Assembly (NCBI RefSeq): GCF_012641265.1
Contig: NZ_JABAHZ010000005.1
Span: forward strand, 124,001 to 188,000
Source: Chitinophaga eiseniae
GTDB taxonomy: Bacteria; Bacteroidota; Bacteroidia; Chitinophagales; Chitinophagaceae
Direction of reading: 5' to 3'
DNA: 64,000 bases
Shown here piece by piece: positions 41,836 through 51,229 of this stretch (its first letter is position 1; every line of letters starts with the position of its first letter). A program made the translations under genes and the position numbers. Under the pieces are notes generated by a model. That model did not search any database. It saw only the letters and a program-made list of their open reading frames with translations, and was not told where the DNA came from.

Positions 41836-42639
41836 ATGAAAAAGACTATTTGTACACTTCCCGCCCTGCTGGTATTGCTTTCGGTGTATGGGCAGCAAAA
41901 ACAGGGAAAGGTGGTATATGAGCGCACCACACAGATGGAAATACATATACAGGGATTGGCCGACGACATGGCGCAGTCGCTGCCACGTTCGCATAAAGAC
42001 AAGCTCGAGGTGTTGTTTGCCAACGACCAATCGCTTCGCCGCACTGTGGAGGATAATACACCGGAGGAATTGGCAGAACCAGAAGGAGGTATGCAGATAC
42101 ACATGGTAATGGCCGGCGCAGGAGATGTAACCTACACCAACCTGGCAACAGGACAAATAGTAGAAGGAACTGAATTTGGCGCAAAAAATTATATCATTGC
42201 CGACAGCGTCCGGCATCCCAACTGGAAGCTCACCGGGGCCACCACCACCATTCTGAACTATCCCTGTCAACAGGCCGTCATGCAGCGCATTGGTAAAAGA
42301 TCCAGCGCCACGATGGAAAATGGTAAGCTGGAAACAAAGGAGGTAGCAGATACGGCCAACATCGTTGTTTGGTTCACACCTTCCATCCCGGTATCGGCAG
42401 GGCCAGAGTACCAGGGGCAGCTGCCAGGGCTGATCCTGGGAATTGATATCAACAATGGCCGTACGGTGTACACCGCCACCGCATTAAGCGACCAAACAGA
42501 TCTAACAGCGATCAAAGCACCTTCAAAAGGAAAGAAAGTGACCAGGGCAGAATTTGAAAAAGAACGGGATAAACTAATGGGAGGAATGCAACGCAGTCAT
42601 AGCGCCAGGGCGGCAGGAACCATACGCATTGGGCAATAG
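41836..42639 (+). CDS. GLPGLI family protein
   Basis: The 267-residue secreted protein (signal peptide ending LLSVYGQQ) carries the family landmark LPGLILGIDINNG. GLPGLI proteins occur only in Bacteroidota and usually next to outer-membrane beta-barrel or TonB-type receptors; their function is not known, though metal or peptide handling has been suggested from context. The gene is divergent from a kinase/regulator pair and convergent with a large OMP gene that carries the same operator, so the two are predicted to be co-regulated. Confidence 0.88.
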   Translation: MKKTICTLPALLVLLSVYGQQKQGKVVYERTTQMEIHIQGLADDMAQSLPRSHKDKLEVLFANDQSLRRTVEDNTPEELAEPEGGMQIHMVMAGAGDVTYTNLATGQIVEGTEFGAKNYIIADSVRHPNWKLTGATTTILNYPCQQAVMQRIGKRSSATMENGKLETKEVADTANIVVWFTPSIPVSAGPEYQGQLPGLILGIDINNGRTVYTATALSDQTDLTAIKAPSKGKKVTRAEFEKERDKLMGGMQRSHSARAAGTIRIGQ

Positions 42640-42654
42640 CAAATAGTGCCGATG

Positions 42655-42692
42655 AAAAAAGCTCCCCCGCCCAGTGGCGGGGGAGCTTTTTT
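42655..42692. terminator. Bidirectional rho-independent terminator
   Basis: GCTCCCCCGCC and GGCGGGGGAGC form a perfect 11-bp stem around CAGT, with six A before it and six T after it. It serves both the GLPGLI gene and the convergent OMP gene. Confidence 0.95.
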
Positions 42693-42693
42693 G

Positions 42694-45507
42694 TTACAGG
42701 GTTTTCATATTAAACATATGCGTTCTACCACCTGCTGAAAGCCCATTTTTGCTTAAGCTATACGTAAAGCTCAGCAGGAAAAAACGCTGAAGATTAGTAA
42801 TCCGGCTATCTTCAATATAATTTTGATTAGTGCTGCGGCTGATCCCTACATTTTCATTAAAGAGATCTGATACACTCAGCTTTAACTCACCCCTGTTAAA
42901 ATGAAGAAATTGTTTACTCAGCGAGGCATTGCAGAGCGGGATACTTCTGTTGTAACCATTGGCCCGTTTACTGTTGATAATATAAGTGAGACTACCGGAG
43001 AAATAAAAGTTGGCCGGTAGCTGCCAGTTAAGGCTTCCTTCATATTGCTGCGAGAAATAATCAGTGCTCAGGGCAGATTTCAGCGAGTAATCTGTTTTGT
43101 AATAATTAATGCCTGCACTGAGCGACAGGTCCAGCTTTTCGGAAGGGTTCAGATCTGCACGAACAGCGGGCCCGAAGGTAAATGTGCGGATAGTATTGGC
43201 GGTGGTATTTATAAACTGTTGCGTTTTGCTGTAGCCCATGTTGCTGCTTATATTCAAATTGCCGGACCATACCCGCAACGGCAGGCCCCAGTTAACGCTG
43301 CCGGTCATATTATACACGCCATTGATGTTTACCGGGCGGCTATGTTTGATACCCAAACTATCTACTACATCATAGTCTACGATCTTATGCTGCGTTTCCT
43401 GCAGGTTGAAAAAAGCAAAAATATTTTTGTTCCTGAAAGGGTCTACCGAAATAAAACTCAGCTGTACCGCATGGGTGAATTCCTGCTTCAGGTAAGGGTT
43501 TCCTTCCCTGATATTGAGCGGATCGCTGATATCGGGAACCGGCTGCAGCTGCGACATGTTCGGCTGATTGGTGACCGTTGCATAGTTGATACTCAGGTTC
43601 CGGTAGCGGGTAAAATCATATTTAAACCGCATGGACGGGAGCAGGTTATAAAATGTTTTGCGGATAACCGAGTCTTTGGTACCGGCAATGATTTTTCCTT
43701 CCAGCGCCGCCTGCTGCCAATTGATACCAGCGGCGATACTAAATTTCTTTTGTTTGGTCCGTAGCCGGAACCCGGCGTTGTTATAACCATACGTATTTTC
43801 AAAATTATTGCTGAGTAAAGGATTCAGCTGGTCGAACTTACCATTTTGCCGGTTATAATCGTAGGTAACCTTATCGGCTGTATTGGTGCTGCTGCTGTTG
43901 CCCAGGCTCAATTCCAGCAGCGAGTGTTTGAGTAACGGAACAGTATATACGGCGCGGGCGTTGTAGCTCCGCAAGTTACCGGACACGGTGTTTCGTTGAT
44001 GTATGGAATCATATTCCGGCTGTGAGCCGCTGTGGACATAGAAGTGATTGGCCGAAAGTAAACTGCCATTGCTTTCCGTATTATTGAAACTGGTTTGCAG
44101 CCCCAGTGAAAATGTATTACCTGGCCGCCTGAATTTTTTCCGGTATAAGATATCTGCCGCTACATTGCTGCCTTTGCCGGAAGACTGGTTATCGCTGACT
44201 CCTTCATTTGCCATTTTCTGCGTTCCCGTCAGCGTTTTATAGTTAGATGTGCTGTTGCTGGCGTTTTCCTGGTAGCCTATGGTACCGGTAATTTTCAGCG
44301 ACTGCGAGGAATCCAGTTGTATGTTGGCACTTACATTTGCGCGATGGGTATTATTGATATTGTTGCTGCGGGCCTGCTGCTGATAACTGTAAGTAGAGTC
44401 AGGCAAAAAATACTGCCGCTCTAAACTACTTTCCTGGTGAGGATTATAGTGATTATAGAAATAGCTGCTGGTAAAGTCTACTTTTTTGCCGATGATATTA
44501 TTATAGTTAATACCGCCGCCCCAGATATCCCTGAAGCCATTACTGTTGCCCATTCCCATGAGGGCGCCCATCGGATCATCCGAACTTATAGCAAAGCTGG
44601 CATTACCGCTTTGCCGCATACGGTTCAATTCACCAGTGAAGCTCATCATATCCATGAACGAAAAGCCCTCGGCATTGGTGTTGTTAGCCATTCCGATAAC
44701 GGAAAGCTGCCGGGCGCCTTTGAAGGAGTTCAAGTTGAAACGTCCTTCGTAGCGATCGCTGGTTCCTGCGCCTGCACTGGCTTTACCAAACATGCCTTTC
44801 TTTTTATCCTGCTTCAGTTTAAGATTGATGGTCTTTTCACTGTTACCATCATCGAAGCCGGTGAGCTGTGCCGCATCGCTGAGGCGGTCGTATACCTGTA
44901 CTTTATCTACCGCATCGGCGGGGAGATTTTTGGTAGCTAGCTTTGGATCGTTGCCAAAAAACTCTTTGCCGTCCACCAGCACGCGGTTCACTTTTTGCCC
45001 CTGCGCCTTTACGGTACCGTCTTTACCCACCTGTATGCCAGGCATTTTCTTAAGCAGCTGCTCCACGCTGGCATTGGGAACAGTTTTAAACGAACCGGCG
45101 TTGTATTGGATGGTATCGCCGATAAGGGTTACCGGTGGCGCTTCTCCCGCTATCACCACCTCATCGAGGGTTCTGCTCAGGTCATGCATAATAATGGCAG
45201 GAAGCTGCACATCCGGGCTCCCGGCAGGGACGGTAACAAGCCGGCGGCTATTGTGATAGCTCACATGAGTAAACAATAGCCGGTAGTCGCCCGGCGGTAT
45301 TCCATTGAGCTGAAATTCTCCTTTGTTGTTAGTCATTGTAAACGTTAGGAGCGATGAATCTTTTGCCTTCAGCAGTGTTACAGTGGCAGATTCTACCGGA
45401 TGATGCGCAGCGGTATCCAGCAGGGAGCCTTTAATAGAGCCATTTTTTTGTGCATAGGCGGCAAAGGACAACCAGCAGGCAATGAGCAGCAGGTAGCATT
45501 TCTTCAT
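42694..45507 (-). CDS. Outer-membrane beta-barrel receptor with regulatory-like domain
   Basis: A 937-residue outer-membrane protein. After the signal peptide (ending WLSFAAYAQK) come a carboxypeptidase-regulatory-like domain (IKGSLLDTAAHHPVESATV), a plug-like region with KKMPGIQVGKDGTVKAQGQ and VNRVLVDGKEFFGNDPK, and a long barrel of the OMP_b-brl_3 kind. A Met/Gly-rich loop (MDMMSF, DDPMGALMGMGN) could reflect metal contact. It has no STN domain, so regulation is not through FecR. Its promoter carries the same operator as the convergent GLPGLI gene. Confidence 0.9.
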   Translation of the reverse strand: MKKCYLLLIACWLSFAAYAQKNGSIKGSLLDTAAHHPVESATVTLLKAKDSSLLTFTMTNNKGEFQLNGIPPGDYRLLFTHVSYHNSRRLVTVPAGSPDVQLPAIIMHDLSRTLDEVVIAGEAPPVTLIGDTIQYNAGSFKTVPNASVEQLLKKMPGIQVGKDGTVKAQGQKVNRVLVDGKEFFGNDPKLATKNLPADAVDKVQVYDRLSDAAQLTGFDDGNSEKTINLKLKQDKKKGMFGKASAGAGTSDRYEGRFNLNSFKGARQLSVIGMANNTNAEGFSFMDMMSFTGELNRMRQSGNASFAISSDDPMGALMGMGNSNGFRDIWGGGINYNNIIGKKVDFTSSYFYNHYNPHQESSLERQYFLPDSTYSYQQQARSNNINNTHRANVSANIQLDSSQSLKITGTIGYQENASNSTSNYKTLTGTQKMANEGVSDNQSSGKGSNVAADILYRKKFRRPGNTFSLGLQTSFNNTESNGSLLSANHFYVHSGSQPEYDSIHQRNTVSGNLRSYNARAVYTVPLLKHSLLELSLGNSSSTNTADKVTYDYNRQNGKFDQLNPLLSNNFENTYGYNNAGFRLRTKQKKFSIAAGINWQQAALEGKIIAGTKDSVIRKTFYNLLPSMRFKYDFTRYRNLSINYATVTNQPNMSQLQPVPDISDPLNIREGNPYLKQEFTHAVQLSFISVDPFRNKNIFAFFNLQETQHKIVDYDVVDSLGIKHSRPVNINGVYNMTGSVNWGLPLRVWSGNLNISSNMGYSKTQQFINTTANTIRTFTFGPAVRADLNPSEKLDLSLSAGINYYKTDYSLKSALSTDYFSQQYEGSLNWQLPANFYFSGSLTYIINSKRANGYNRSIPLCNASLSKQFLHFNRGELKLSVSDLFNENVGISRSTNQNYIEDSRITNLQRFFLLSFTYSLSKNGLSAGGRTHMFNMKTL

Positions 45508-45525
45508 AGTACATTTTTATACGTA

Positions 45526-45593
45526 CGAATGTAGTTTTGCTGCACGCCAAAGCAGGTTAACCAGGGTTGCTTTAATGTTAAGGAAGGTTAATG
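45526..45593 (-). promoter_or_regulatory. 41-bp operator copy B and promoter of the OMP gene
   Basis: Read on the minus strand, 45593 to 45553 starts CATTAACCT, keeps TTAACATTAA and CAA, and ends TTAACCTG, as in copy A. TTG follows two bases later (45548-45550), then 14 bp and TACATTCG (45526-45533), 18 bases before the OMP start. The half-site layout, the two-base step to TTG and the 14-bp spacer are all identical to copy A. Confidence 0.75.
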
Positions 45594-45783
45594 AATGGAG
45601 AGGAACGAAAATATCACAAACATCACTCACTTAAATGGTTGTTTAATAGCTTTTTGCTAACTTACTATAGAATTTTGCTAAAATTTTATAAGGAAATATT
45701 GACAAGTATATTTAATATTGCCATCATTACTCCCAATTGTACCAACCTATAGTGGTACCTGTCAACCAAATTTTTAATGCATT

Positions 45784-46368
45784 ATGGCGTTAAAACGTAT
45801 TGATAATGAACGTGAAATACTGGAACTCGTCGCTGGTGGTTGCCAACATGCATTTTCTGTACTTTTTCATGGTTATTTAAATCAGGCCGGTCGGGTTGTA
45901 TATGCTATGATCGGGTCCCGGGAGCAAACCGAAGAGATCCTCCAGGACCTGTTTGTAAAACTATGGAAGGACAGGGAGAAGCTCCCCACTATCAAAGATT
46001 TTAATGCTTATTTTTTTATTCTTCTGCGCAATCATACGCTTAATCATCTAAAGAGCATAGTGGCCGGCAGGAAGAAACAGGCACAGTATACCCGGTTTGA
46101 GTTGATGCGGCAGGAGCAGGAAGATGAACAAGCAGACAAGCGGCTGGAAATATTCGACAAAGCTATTGAAGCACTGCCTGCGCAACAAAAAACTGTATTC
46201 CTGCTGCGATCACAGGGATACAAGAACCTTGAAATTGCTACCCGCATGAATTTATCCGCCGATTCGGTAAAAAAATATAATCAACTCGCCCTTAAATCCA
46301 TTCACCGATTTATTAAAGTACGTGTAACTGTTCTCTTTACTTTGGCGACCCTCCACTTTTTAAAATAA
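45784..46368 (+). CDS. ECF sigma-70 factor (SusC locus 2)
   Basis: A 194-residue ECF sigma factor. Region 2 reads SREQTEEILQDLFVKLW and region 4 ALPAQQKTVFLLRSQGYKNL and ATRMNLSADSVKKY. It is of the Bacteroidota SusC-linked group and is followed by FecR after 77 bases. A short hydrophobic C-terminus (VTVLFTLATLHFLK) is common in this group. Confidence 0.93.
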   Translation: MALKRIDNEREILELVAGGCQHAFSVLFHGYLNQAGRVVYAMIGSREQTEEILQDLFVKLWKDREKLPTIKDFNAYFFILLRNHTLNHLKSIVAGRKKQAQYTRFELMRQEQEDEQADKRLEIFDKAIEALPAQQKTVFLLRSQGYKNLEIATRMNLSADSVKKYNQLALKSIHRFIKVRVTVLFTLATLHFLK

Positions 46369-46445
46369 TTTTTTTTCGGCAATATCTCCTTTTTTACCTC
46401 TTTGGTTGTCTTTATATATAGAAGCACTTTTTAAGGAGTCGAAAT

Positions 46446-47639
46446 ATGCCACTGCCAAACCGGTTAGATGATTTAATAAAAAAAGCCATTAACGGCACTA
46501 TCGCTGATGAAGAGCGGCAAGAGCTACTTGCGTTTTTGGTAACGCCGGAGGCGAAGTCATTATATGAAGACCTCTTTGAACAGTTAGCTGAGCAATCTGT
46601 TGAGGGCCGTGACATGTTTTCCGCGCAGGAAGCGGAAGGTTTACTCCAACAAGTCAATAAAGAAATCAGGGTGCAAAGCCCGGTTGTTAGCCCCCAAATA
46701 TTTAAGCTGAAGCCGGCACTCGCTTGGGCTGCTGCCTGCCTGTTGTTATTGGTATCACTGCTTTCCTACCGCTTTTTTGTGCGTATGAAAGGGGAAGCAG
46801 CCCAGCAAAAGATAGCGAAGACAATGCCTGCCGCCCGGCCAGCGACCGACATCATGCTGACATTGGCTGACGGGCGACAGATAGCCCTTGATAGTGCCAG
46901 AAAAGGAGAAACATTTGAACAAAAAGGATCCAGTGCAGTGAACAATGAAAAAGGTACGCTCAGTTATACGACGTCTGCCGAAAATTCTACAGGAAAGGTC
47001 GAAACTGTTTTTAATACCCTTACCATACCGAGGGGAAAGCAGTATAAAATTGTATTGCCAGATGGCAGCCAGGTTTGGCTGAATGCAGCTTCCTCCCTTC
47101 ACTATCCCACCCAGTTTACAGACGGAGAGCGAAAAGTGGAGCTATCGGGAGAAGCCTATTTTGACATTGCTAAAGACGACCGGAAACCTTTTAAGGTAGT
47201 AGCCGGGAAACAGACCATCACTGTATTGGGTACAGCTTTCAACGTAAAGGCATATACGGATGAGCCTTATATTAAAACTACATTGATTGAAGGCCGTATA
47301 AAACTGGAATTACCCGGTGTAAGCGGCGGCAGCATTTTGAAACCAGGAGAACAGGGCATGCTGGACGACGACCAGCTACTGGTAAAAGCCGTGGATACCC
47401 GCGAAGATGTAGCGTGGCGGTCCGATCTGTTCTATTTTTCCAATACCGATCTAAAAGAAGTAGCCTGTCAGCTGCAACGCTGGTATGATATTGAAGTAGA
47501 TTTTTCGTCGCTTCCGCCAGCGAAACTATATGGGCAAATACCTCGCAGCACGCCATTGCCACAGCTTTTGAAAGTAATCGAGAAAACAACCAATATAAAA
47601 CTGAAAGTAAGTAACAGCCGGCTATCTGTAGAGCAATAG
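46446..47639 (+). CDS. FecR-family anti-sigma factor (SusC locus 2)
   Basis: A 397-residue protein with a cytoplasmic N-terminal region, one transmembrane helix (ALAWAAACLLLLVSLLSYRF), a FecR domain (IVLPDGSQVWLNAASSLHYP and SGEAYFDIAKDDRKPFKV) and a C-terminal DUF4974 domain (FYFSNTDLKEVACQLQRWYD). It should control the sigma factor directly upstream in response to the STN domain of the following SusC. Confidence 0.94.
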   Translation: MPLPNRLDDLIKKAINGTIADEERQELLAFLVTPEAKSLYEDLFEQLAEQSVEGRDMFSAQEAEGLLQQVNKEIRVQSPVVSPQIFKLKPALAWAAACLLLLVSLLSYRFFVRMKGEAAQQKIAKTMPAARPATDIMLTLADGRQIALDSARKGETFEQKGSSAVNNEKGTLSYTTSAENSTGKVETVFNTLTIPRGKQYKIVLPDGSQVWLNAASSLHYPTQFTDGERKVELSGEAYFDIAKDDRKPFKVVAGKQTITVLGTAFNVKAYTDEPYIKTTLIEGRIKLELPGVSGGSILKPGEQGMLDDDQLLVKAVDTREDVAWRSDLFYFSNTDLKEVACQLQRWYDIEVDFSSLPPAKLYGQIPRSTPLPQLLKVIEKTTNIKLKVSNSRLSVEQ

Positions 47640-47691
47640 CCTTCGGATTTTATCAACCAATGATCATTTCTCACTTGTAAAAATTACACTT

Positions 47692-50600
47692 ATGAACATT
47701 CAGCGTGGCCCTCGCCTGGGCCATTGGAAGCGCTATGTCTGCTGCATAACGCTTACGATCTTCCATTATCTGGCAACGTCTGCAATTGGCTTCTCACAAC
47801 AGGTAACGCTACGTGTAAACGAAGCAAGACTGGAACAGGTGCTCGAGGCCATCAGGACCCAGACGGGGTACTCCTTTATTTTTGATGCCCGTTATGCAAA
47901 AAGCGCGCTCCCGGTGACCGTAAACCTGAAAAACGAGCCGGTGGAAAGTGCCCTACCACAGGTATTCAAAGGGCAGCCGTTCACCTATGAAATTAACGAC
48001 AAAATCGTAACAGTACTAGCATCAGGAAAAGCAACTGCTGTTACATTGTCCGGAAGAATTATCAGTCCGGATAATCAGCCTATTATTGGCGCTACCATCG
48101 TTGTGCAAGGATCCCGCCAGGGTGCCACGGCAGATGAAAACGGAAGGTTCACCCTTTCAGGAGTGCCTGAAGATGCCAACATTGTAATCACTTCCATCGG
48201 CTTCAACTCCCTGATGCTTCATTTAAATAATGGCGTATTAACAGTGGCTGCCAGGGAACTTAAAAACCAGCTGGTCAGAAACTCCCCGCAGAACCTGCTG
48301 ATAACGCTGCAACCCTCCGCTTCCCAGCTACAGGAAGTAAATGTAACCGTGGGTTATGGTACGCAGAAAAGAAGGGAAACTACCGCGGCTATATCATCTA
48401 TCAAGGCCTCACAACTGCAGAACAAGCCCAGCGCTTCTATTGAAGGCCTTCTCCAGGGCCTTGCACCAGGATTGGTAGTACAGAATAATTCCGGTATGCC
48501 GGGCGCCCGCAGTATGGTACAGATCAGGGGCCTTGCCTCGTTTTCCAACTCTGCCAACTCGAACGTGGTCAGCACTCCCCTGTTTATTATTGATGGCGTA
48601 CCACTGGAACAGGATGTATTCAATCCTTCTGATCCACGCCAGGCTATTACCAGTGTACTGGCAGGGTTTAGCCCTTTCGACCTGGAATCGGTGGATGTAT
48701 TAAAAGATGCCTCTGCGACTGCCATCTATGGTTCAAGAGGCGCCAACGGCGTTATCATCATTAATACCAAACGAGGTAAAATAGGAAAACCAATTGTTAC
48801 TTTAAATACACAATATGGATTGAGTTATTACCCATCATTACGTAAAACACTTGGCGGTAAAGCTGAGCGTGATTTTAAAATAGATCTGTATAATCAGTAC
48901 AAGTCCTCTAAAGTAGGCGGCGGTTATACAGATATGCCTATTGAACTGAGCGACAGTTTAAATAGTTTTTACAACAATTCTACCGACTGGCAAAAACTGT
49001 ACTTCCGCGATGCAGACCTGAAAAATATTAACCTGGGTATCAGCGGCGCCACGGAAAACGCCAGCTACCGCCTGGGAGTTGATTACTATAATGAAAAGGG
49101 CATCGTACTTGGTTCCGGATTTACCAGGTTTTCACTCACCTATAACGGTGTTTTTAAACCTACTTCCAAGCTCACCATCACCGGCCGGGCAAATTTAAGC
49201 CAGACCGATGCCAGCAAGAAAAGGGGCGACACCTATAATGCCGCAGTGGTAGGTAATAATTTTTCCTCCTCTTTCCGTCCCGGACCCGCCAGCGGCTTCT
49301 ATGATGCTTTCCTCGCATCCTATAGCAAAGGTGTAAATATCGATCTGACCAGGAGAGCGTTGGCCCAACTGGAACTCAGCTACGATCTTACTCCATTTCT
49401 GAACCTTACTTCCAGGGCATCCGGTAACTATGAGTTTTATCGTACCCGTAGTTTCGAACCATCAGCCACCAGAACAGATCAGAAAGCGGCGGCTTCCTAT
49501 TACTCACAGGAAAAGGTAAACCTCCTGAGTGAAACCTTCCTTCGTTTATACCACACGTTTGCATCGAAGCACTCTTTCGACCTGGTAGTAGGTAATACCA
49601 TCAACACCAGCGAAAATAACAGCATATTCGGCGGTGCATATGGCGGTCCCAGTGATGCACAACAGGTGATCCTGGGATACCCACAGGCCAACCTGCAACT
49701 GGAAACACATAATATCAAGTATGGTCTGTTATCCTACTACTCAAGGTTGTCGTATAACTTCAATAAAAAATACCTGCTCCAGGGCGTAATACGTGCAGAT
49801 GGATCTTCTAAATTTGGTAAAGACAATCAATGGGGTTATTTCCCGTCGATGTCTGCCGGATGGGTATTCACCGAAGAGAAGTTTATCCGTAACAACATAG
49901 GCCGCTGGCTGAACTTCGGAAAGATCCGGGCGAGCACCGGTAAATCGGGTACCCAATACGAAGACAACTATCTCGCCGTGGGCGCTTATCAAACCAAGAG
50001 TGGCGACAATGCCACCTATAACGGAGTACCACTGTTGGCCCCCAATTATGCCGGCGGTAACGGTATGGCATTACCCAACCTCACCTGGCAAACCACAAAA
50101 GACCAGGGCGTAGGGCTGGACCTCGAATTTTTTAACAGCCGCCTGACCATGGCGCTTGACTACTACAATAAAAATACAGATGGTTTCCTGTTTCCGGATG
50201 CACTGAATGGCACCAGCGGATATACTTCCCGTTATATTAACAGCGGCGCCGTACGCAATCATGGCTACGAAGCCGCCATTACCGGTTATATCACAAAGCC
50301 AGGTAAAAACTTTCAGTACTCCGTTACATTCATCGGCGCCATCAACCGTAATGAACTGACCAAGCTGCCCGATTTTGGCAGAAGCGTTTCCAGGAGCGGT
50401 TATGCAGTAGGACAGCCTTACCTGCAGATTGGTCGTCCGCTCAACGGCTTTTACCTGATGAAGTATCTCGGCGTATACCCGACAGATGAATCTGTTCCGG
50501 TAAATAAATACACCGGTAAACGACTTTACCCCAATACCAGTGGGTTCACGTCCCAGGATCCATACAGGGCTGGCGATATTATGCTGCTGGATGTAAACGG

Positions 50601-51225
50601 CGATGGCCGCATTGGCGTAATCGACAATACCGACAGGGTGTATTGCGGTGATCCTAATCCTAAATTTACCGGAAGTATTTCCCATTCCTTTAGCTACCGG
50701 TTTAAAAACAACGCTACACTACAATTGGACCTGTTCTTTAACTACTCCATTGGAAATAAGGTGATGAATAAAGTGCTGGCAGACCGTATCAAAGGTGTAA
50801 GCTGGACGGCCAGCGAAAATGTGAACTATCCCGGCGGACAAAGAAACCTCCTGGATGTATCTGACCTGGATTTCTGGACGCCAACACATACCAACGCCAA
50901 ATACCCTGTGCTTAATCCATGGAGATATTACGGCACTTCCAGCTATGATTTTATTGGTAACTATGAAACCAATACAGATCTCTTCCTGGAAAATGGCAGC
51001 TTTATCAGGTTAAACAACGTGAACCTGAGTTACGATTTTTCACCGGCTGGACTTAACCGTTACCACATCAGGAAACTCAGGGTGTATGCAGGTATGAGTA
51101 ATGTGTTTATCCTTACCAAATACACTGGTGTAGATCCCGAAAACGTGGACTCTTACGGTTATGACCTGGGTAATGGGTATCCCATCCCCTATAAATTTAA
51201 CTGCGGCTTTAACTTTGAATTCTAA
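47692..51225 (+). CDS. SusC/RagA TonB-dependent transporter with STN domain (locus 2)
   Basis: An 1177-residue outer-membrane transporter. After the signal peptide (ending AIGFSQQ) come an STN domain at about residues 40-105 (LEQVLEAIRTQTGYSF), a regulatory-like domain (LSGRIISPDNQPIIGATIV), a plug with LFIIDGVPLEQDVFNP and the SusC landmark VLKDASATAIYGSRGANGVI, then a barrel to the end FNCGFNFEF. It differs in sequence and plug from the SusC at 34036, so it serves another substrate. SusD starts four bases after its stop. Confidence 0.96.
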   Translation: MNIQRGPRLGHWKRYVCCITLTIFHYLATSAIGFSQQVTLRVNEARLEQVLEAIRTQTGYSFIFDARYAKSALPVTVNLKNEPVESALPQVFKGQPFTYEINDKIVTVLASGKATAVTLSGRIISPDNQPIIGATIVVQGSRQGATADENGRFTLSGVPEDANIVITSIGFNSLMLHLNNGVLTVAARELKNQLVRNSPQNLLITLQPSASQLQEVNVTVGYGTQKRRETTAAISSIKASQLQNKPSASIEGLLQGLAPGLVVQNNSGMPGARSMVQIRGLASFSNSANSNVVSTPLFIIDGVPLEQDVFNPSDPRQAITSVLAGFSPFDLESVDVLKDASATAIYGSRGANGVIIINTKRGKIGKPIVTLNTQYGLSYYPSLRKTLGGKAERDFKIDLYNQYKSSKVGGGYTDMPIELSDSLNSFYNNSTDWQKLYFRDADLKNINLGISGATENASYRLGVDYYNEKGIVLGSGFTRFSLTYNGVFKPTSKLTITGRANLSQTDASKKRGDTYNAAVVGNNFSSSFRPGPASGFYDAFLASYSKGVNIDLTRRALAQLELSYDLTPFLNLTSRASGNYEFYRTRSFEPSATRTDQKAAASYYSQEKVNLLSETFLRLYHTFASKHSFDLVVGNTINTSENNSIFGGAYGGPSDAQQVILGYPQANLQLETHNIKYGLLSYYSRLSYNFNKKYLLQGVIRADGSSKFGKDNQWGYFPSMSAGWVFTEEKFIRNNIGRWLNFGKIRASTGKSGTQYEDNYLAVGAYQTKSGDNATYNGVPLLAPNYAGGNGMALPNLTWQTTKDQGVGLDLEFFNSRLTMALDYYNKNTDGFLFPDALNGTSGYTSRYINSGAVRNHGYEAAITGYITKPGKNFQYSVTFIGAINRNELTKLPDFGRSVSRSGYAVGQPYLQIGRPLNGFYLMKYLGVYPTDESVPVNKYTGKRLYPNTSGFTSQDPYRAGDIMLLDVNGDGRIGVIDNTDRVYCGDPNPKFTGSISHSFSYRFKNNATLQLDLFFNYSIGNKVMNKVLADRIKGVSWTASENVNYPGGQRNLLDVSDLDFWTPTHTNAKYPVLNPWRYYGTSSYDFIGNYETNTDLFLENGSFIRLNNVNLSYDFSPAGLNRYHIRKLRVYAGMSNVFILTKYTGVDPENVDSYGYDLGNGYPIPYKFNCGFNFEF

Positions 51226-51229
51226 GATT

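Noticed and set aside
51161..51229. Upstream start of the second SusD gene
   Set aside because: It overlaps the end of SusC; the ATG at 51230 gives a normal signal peptide.
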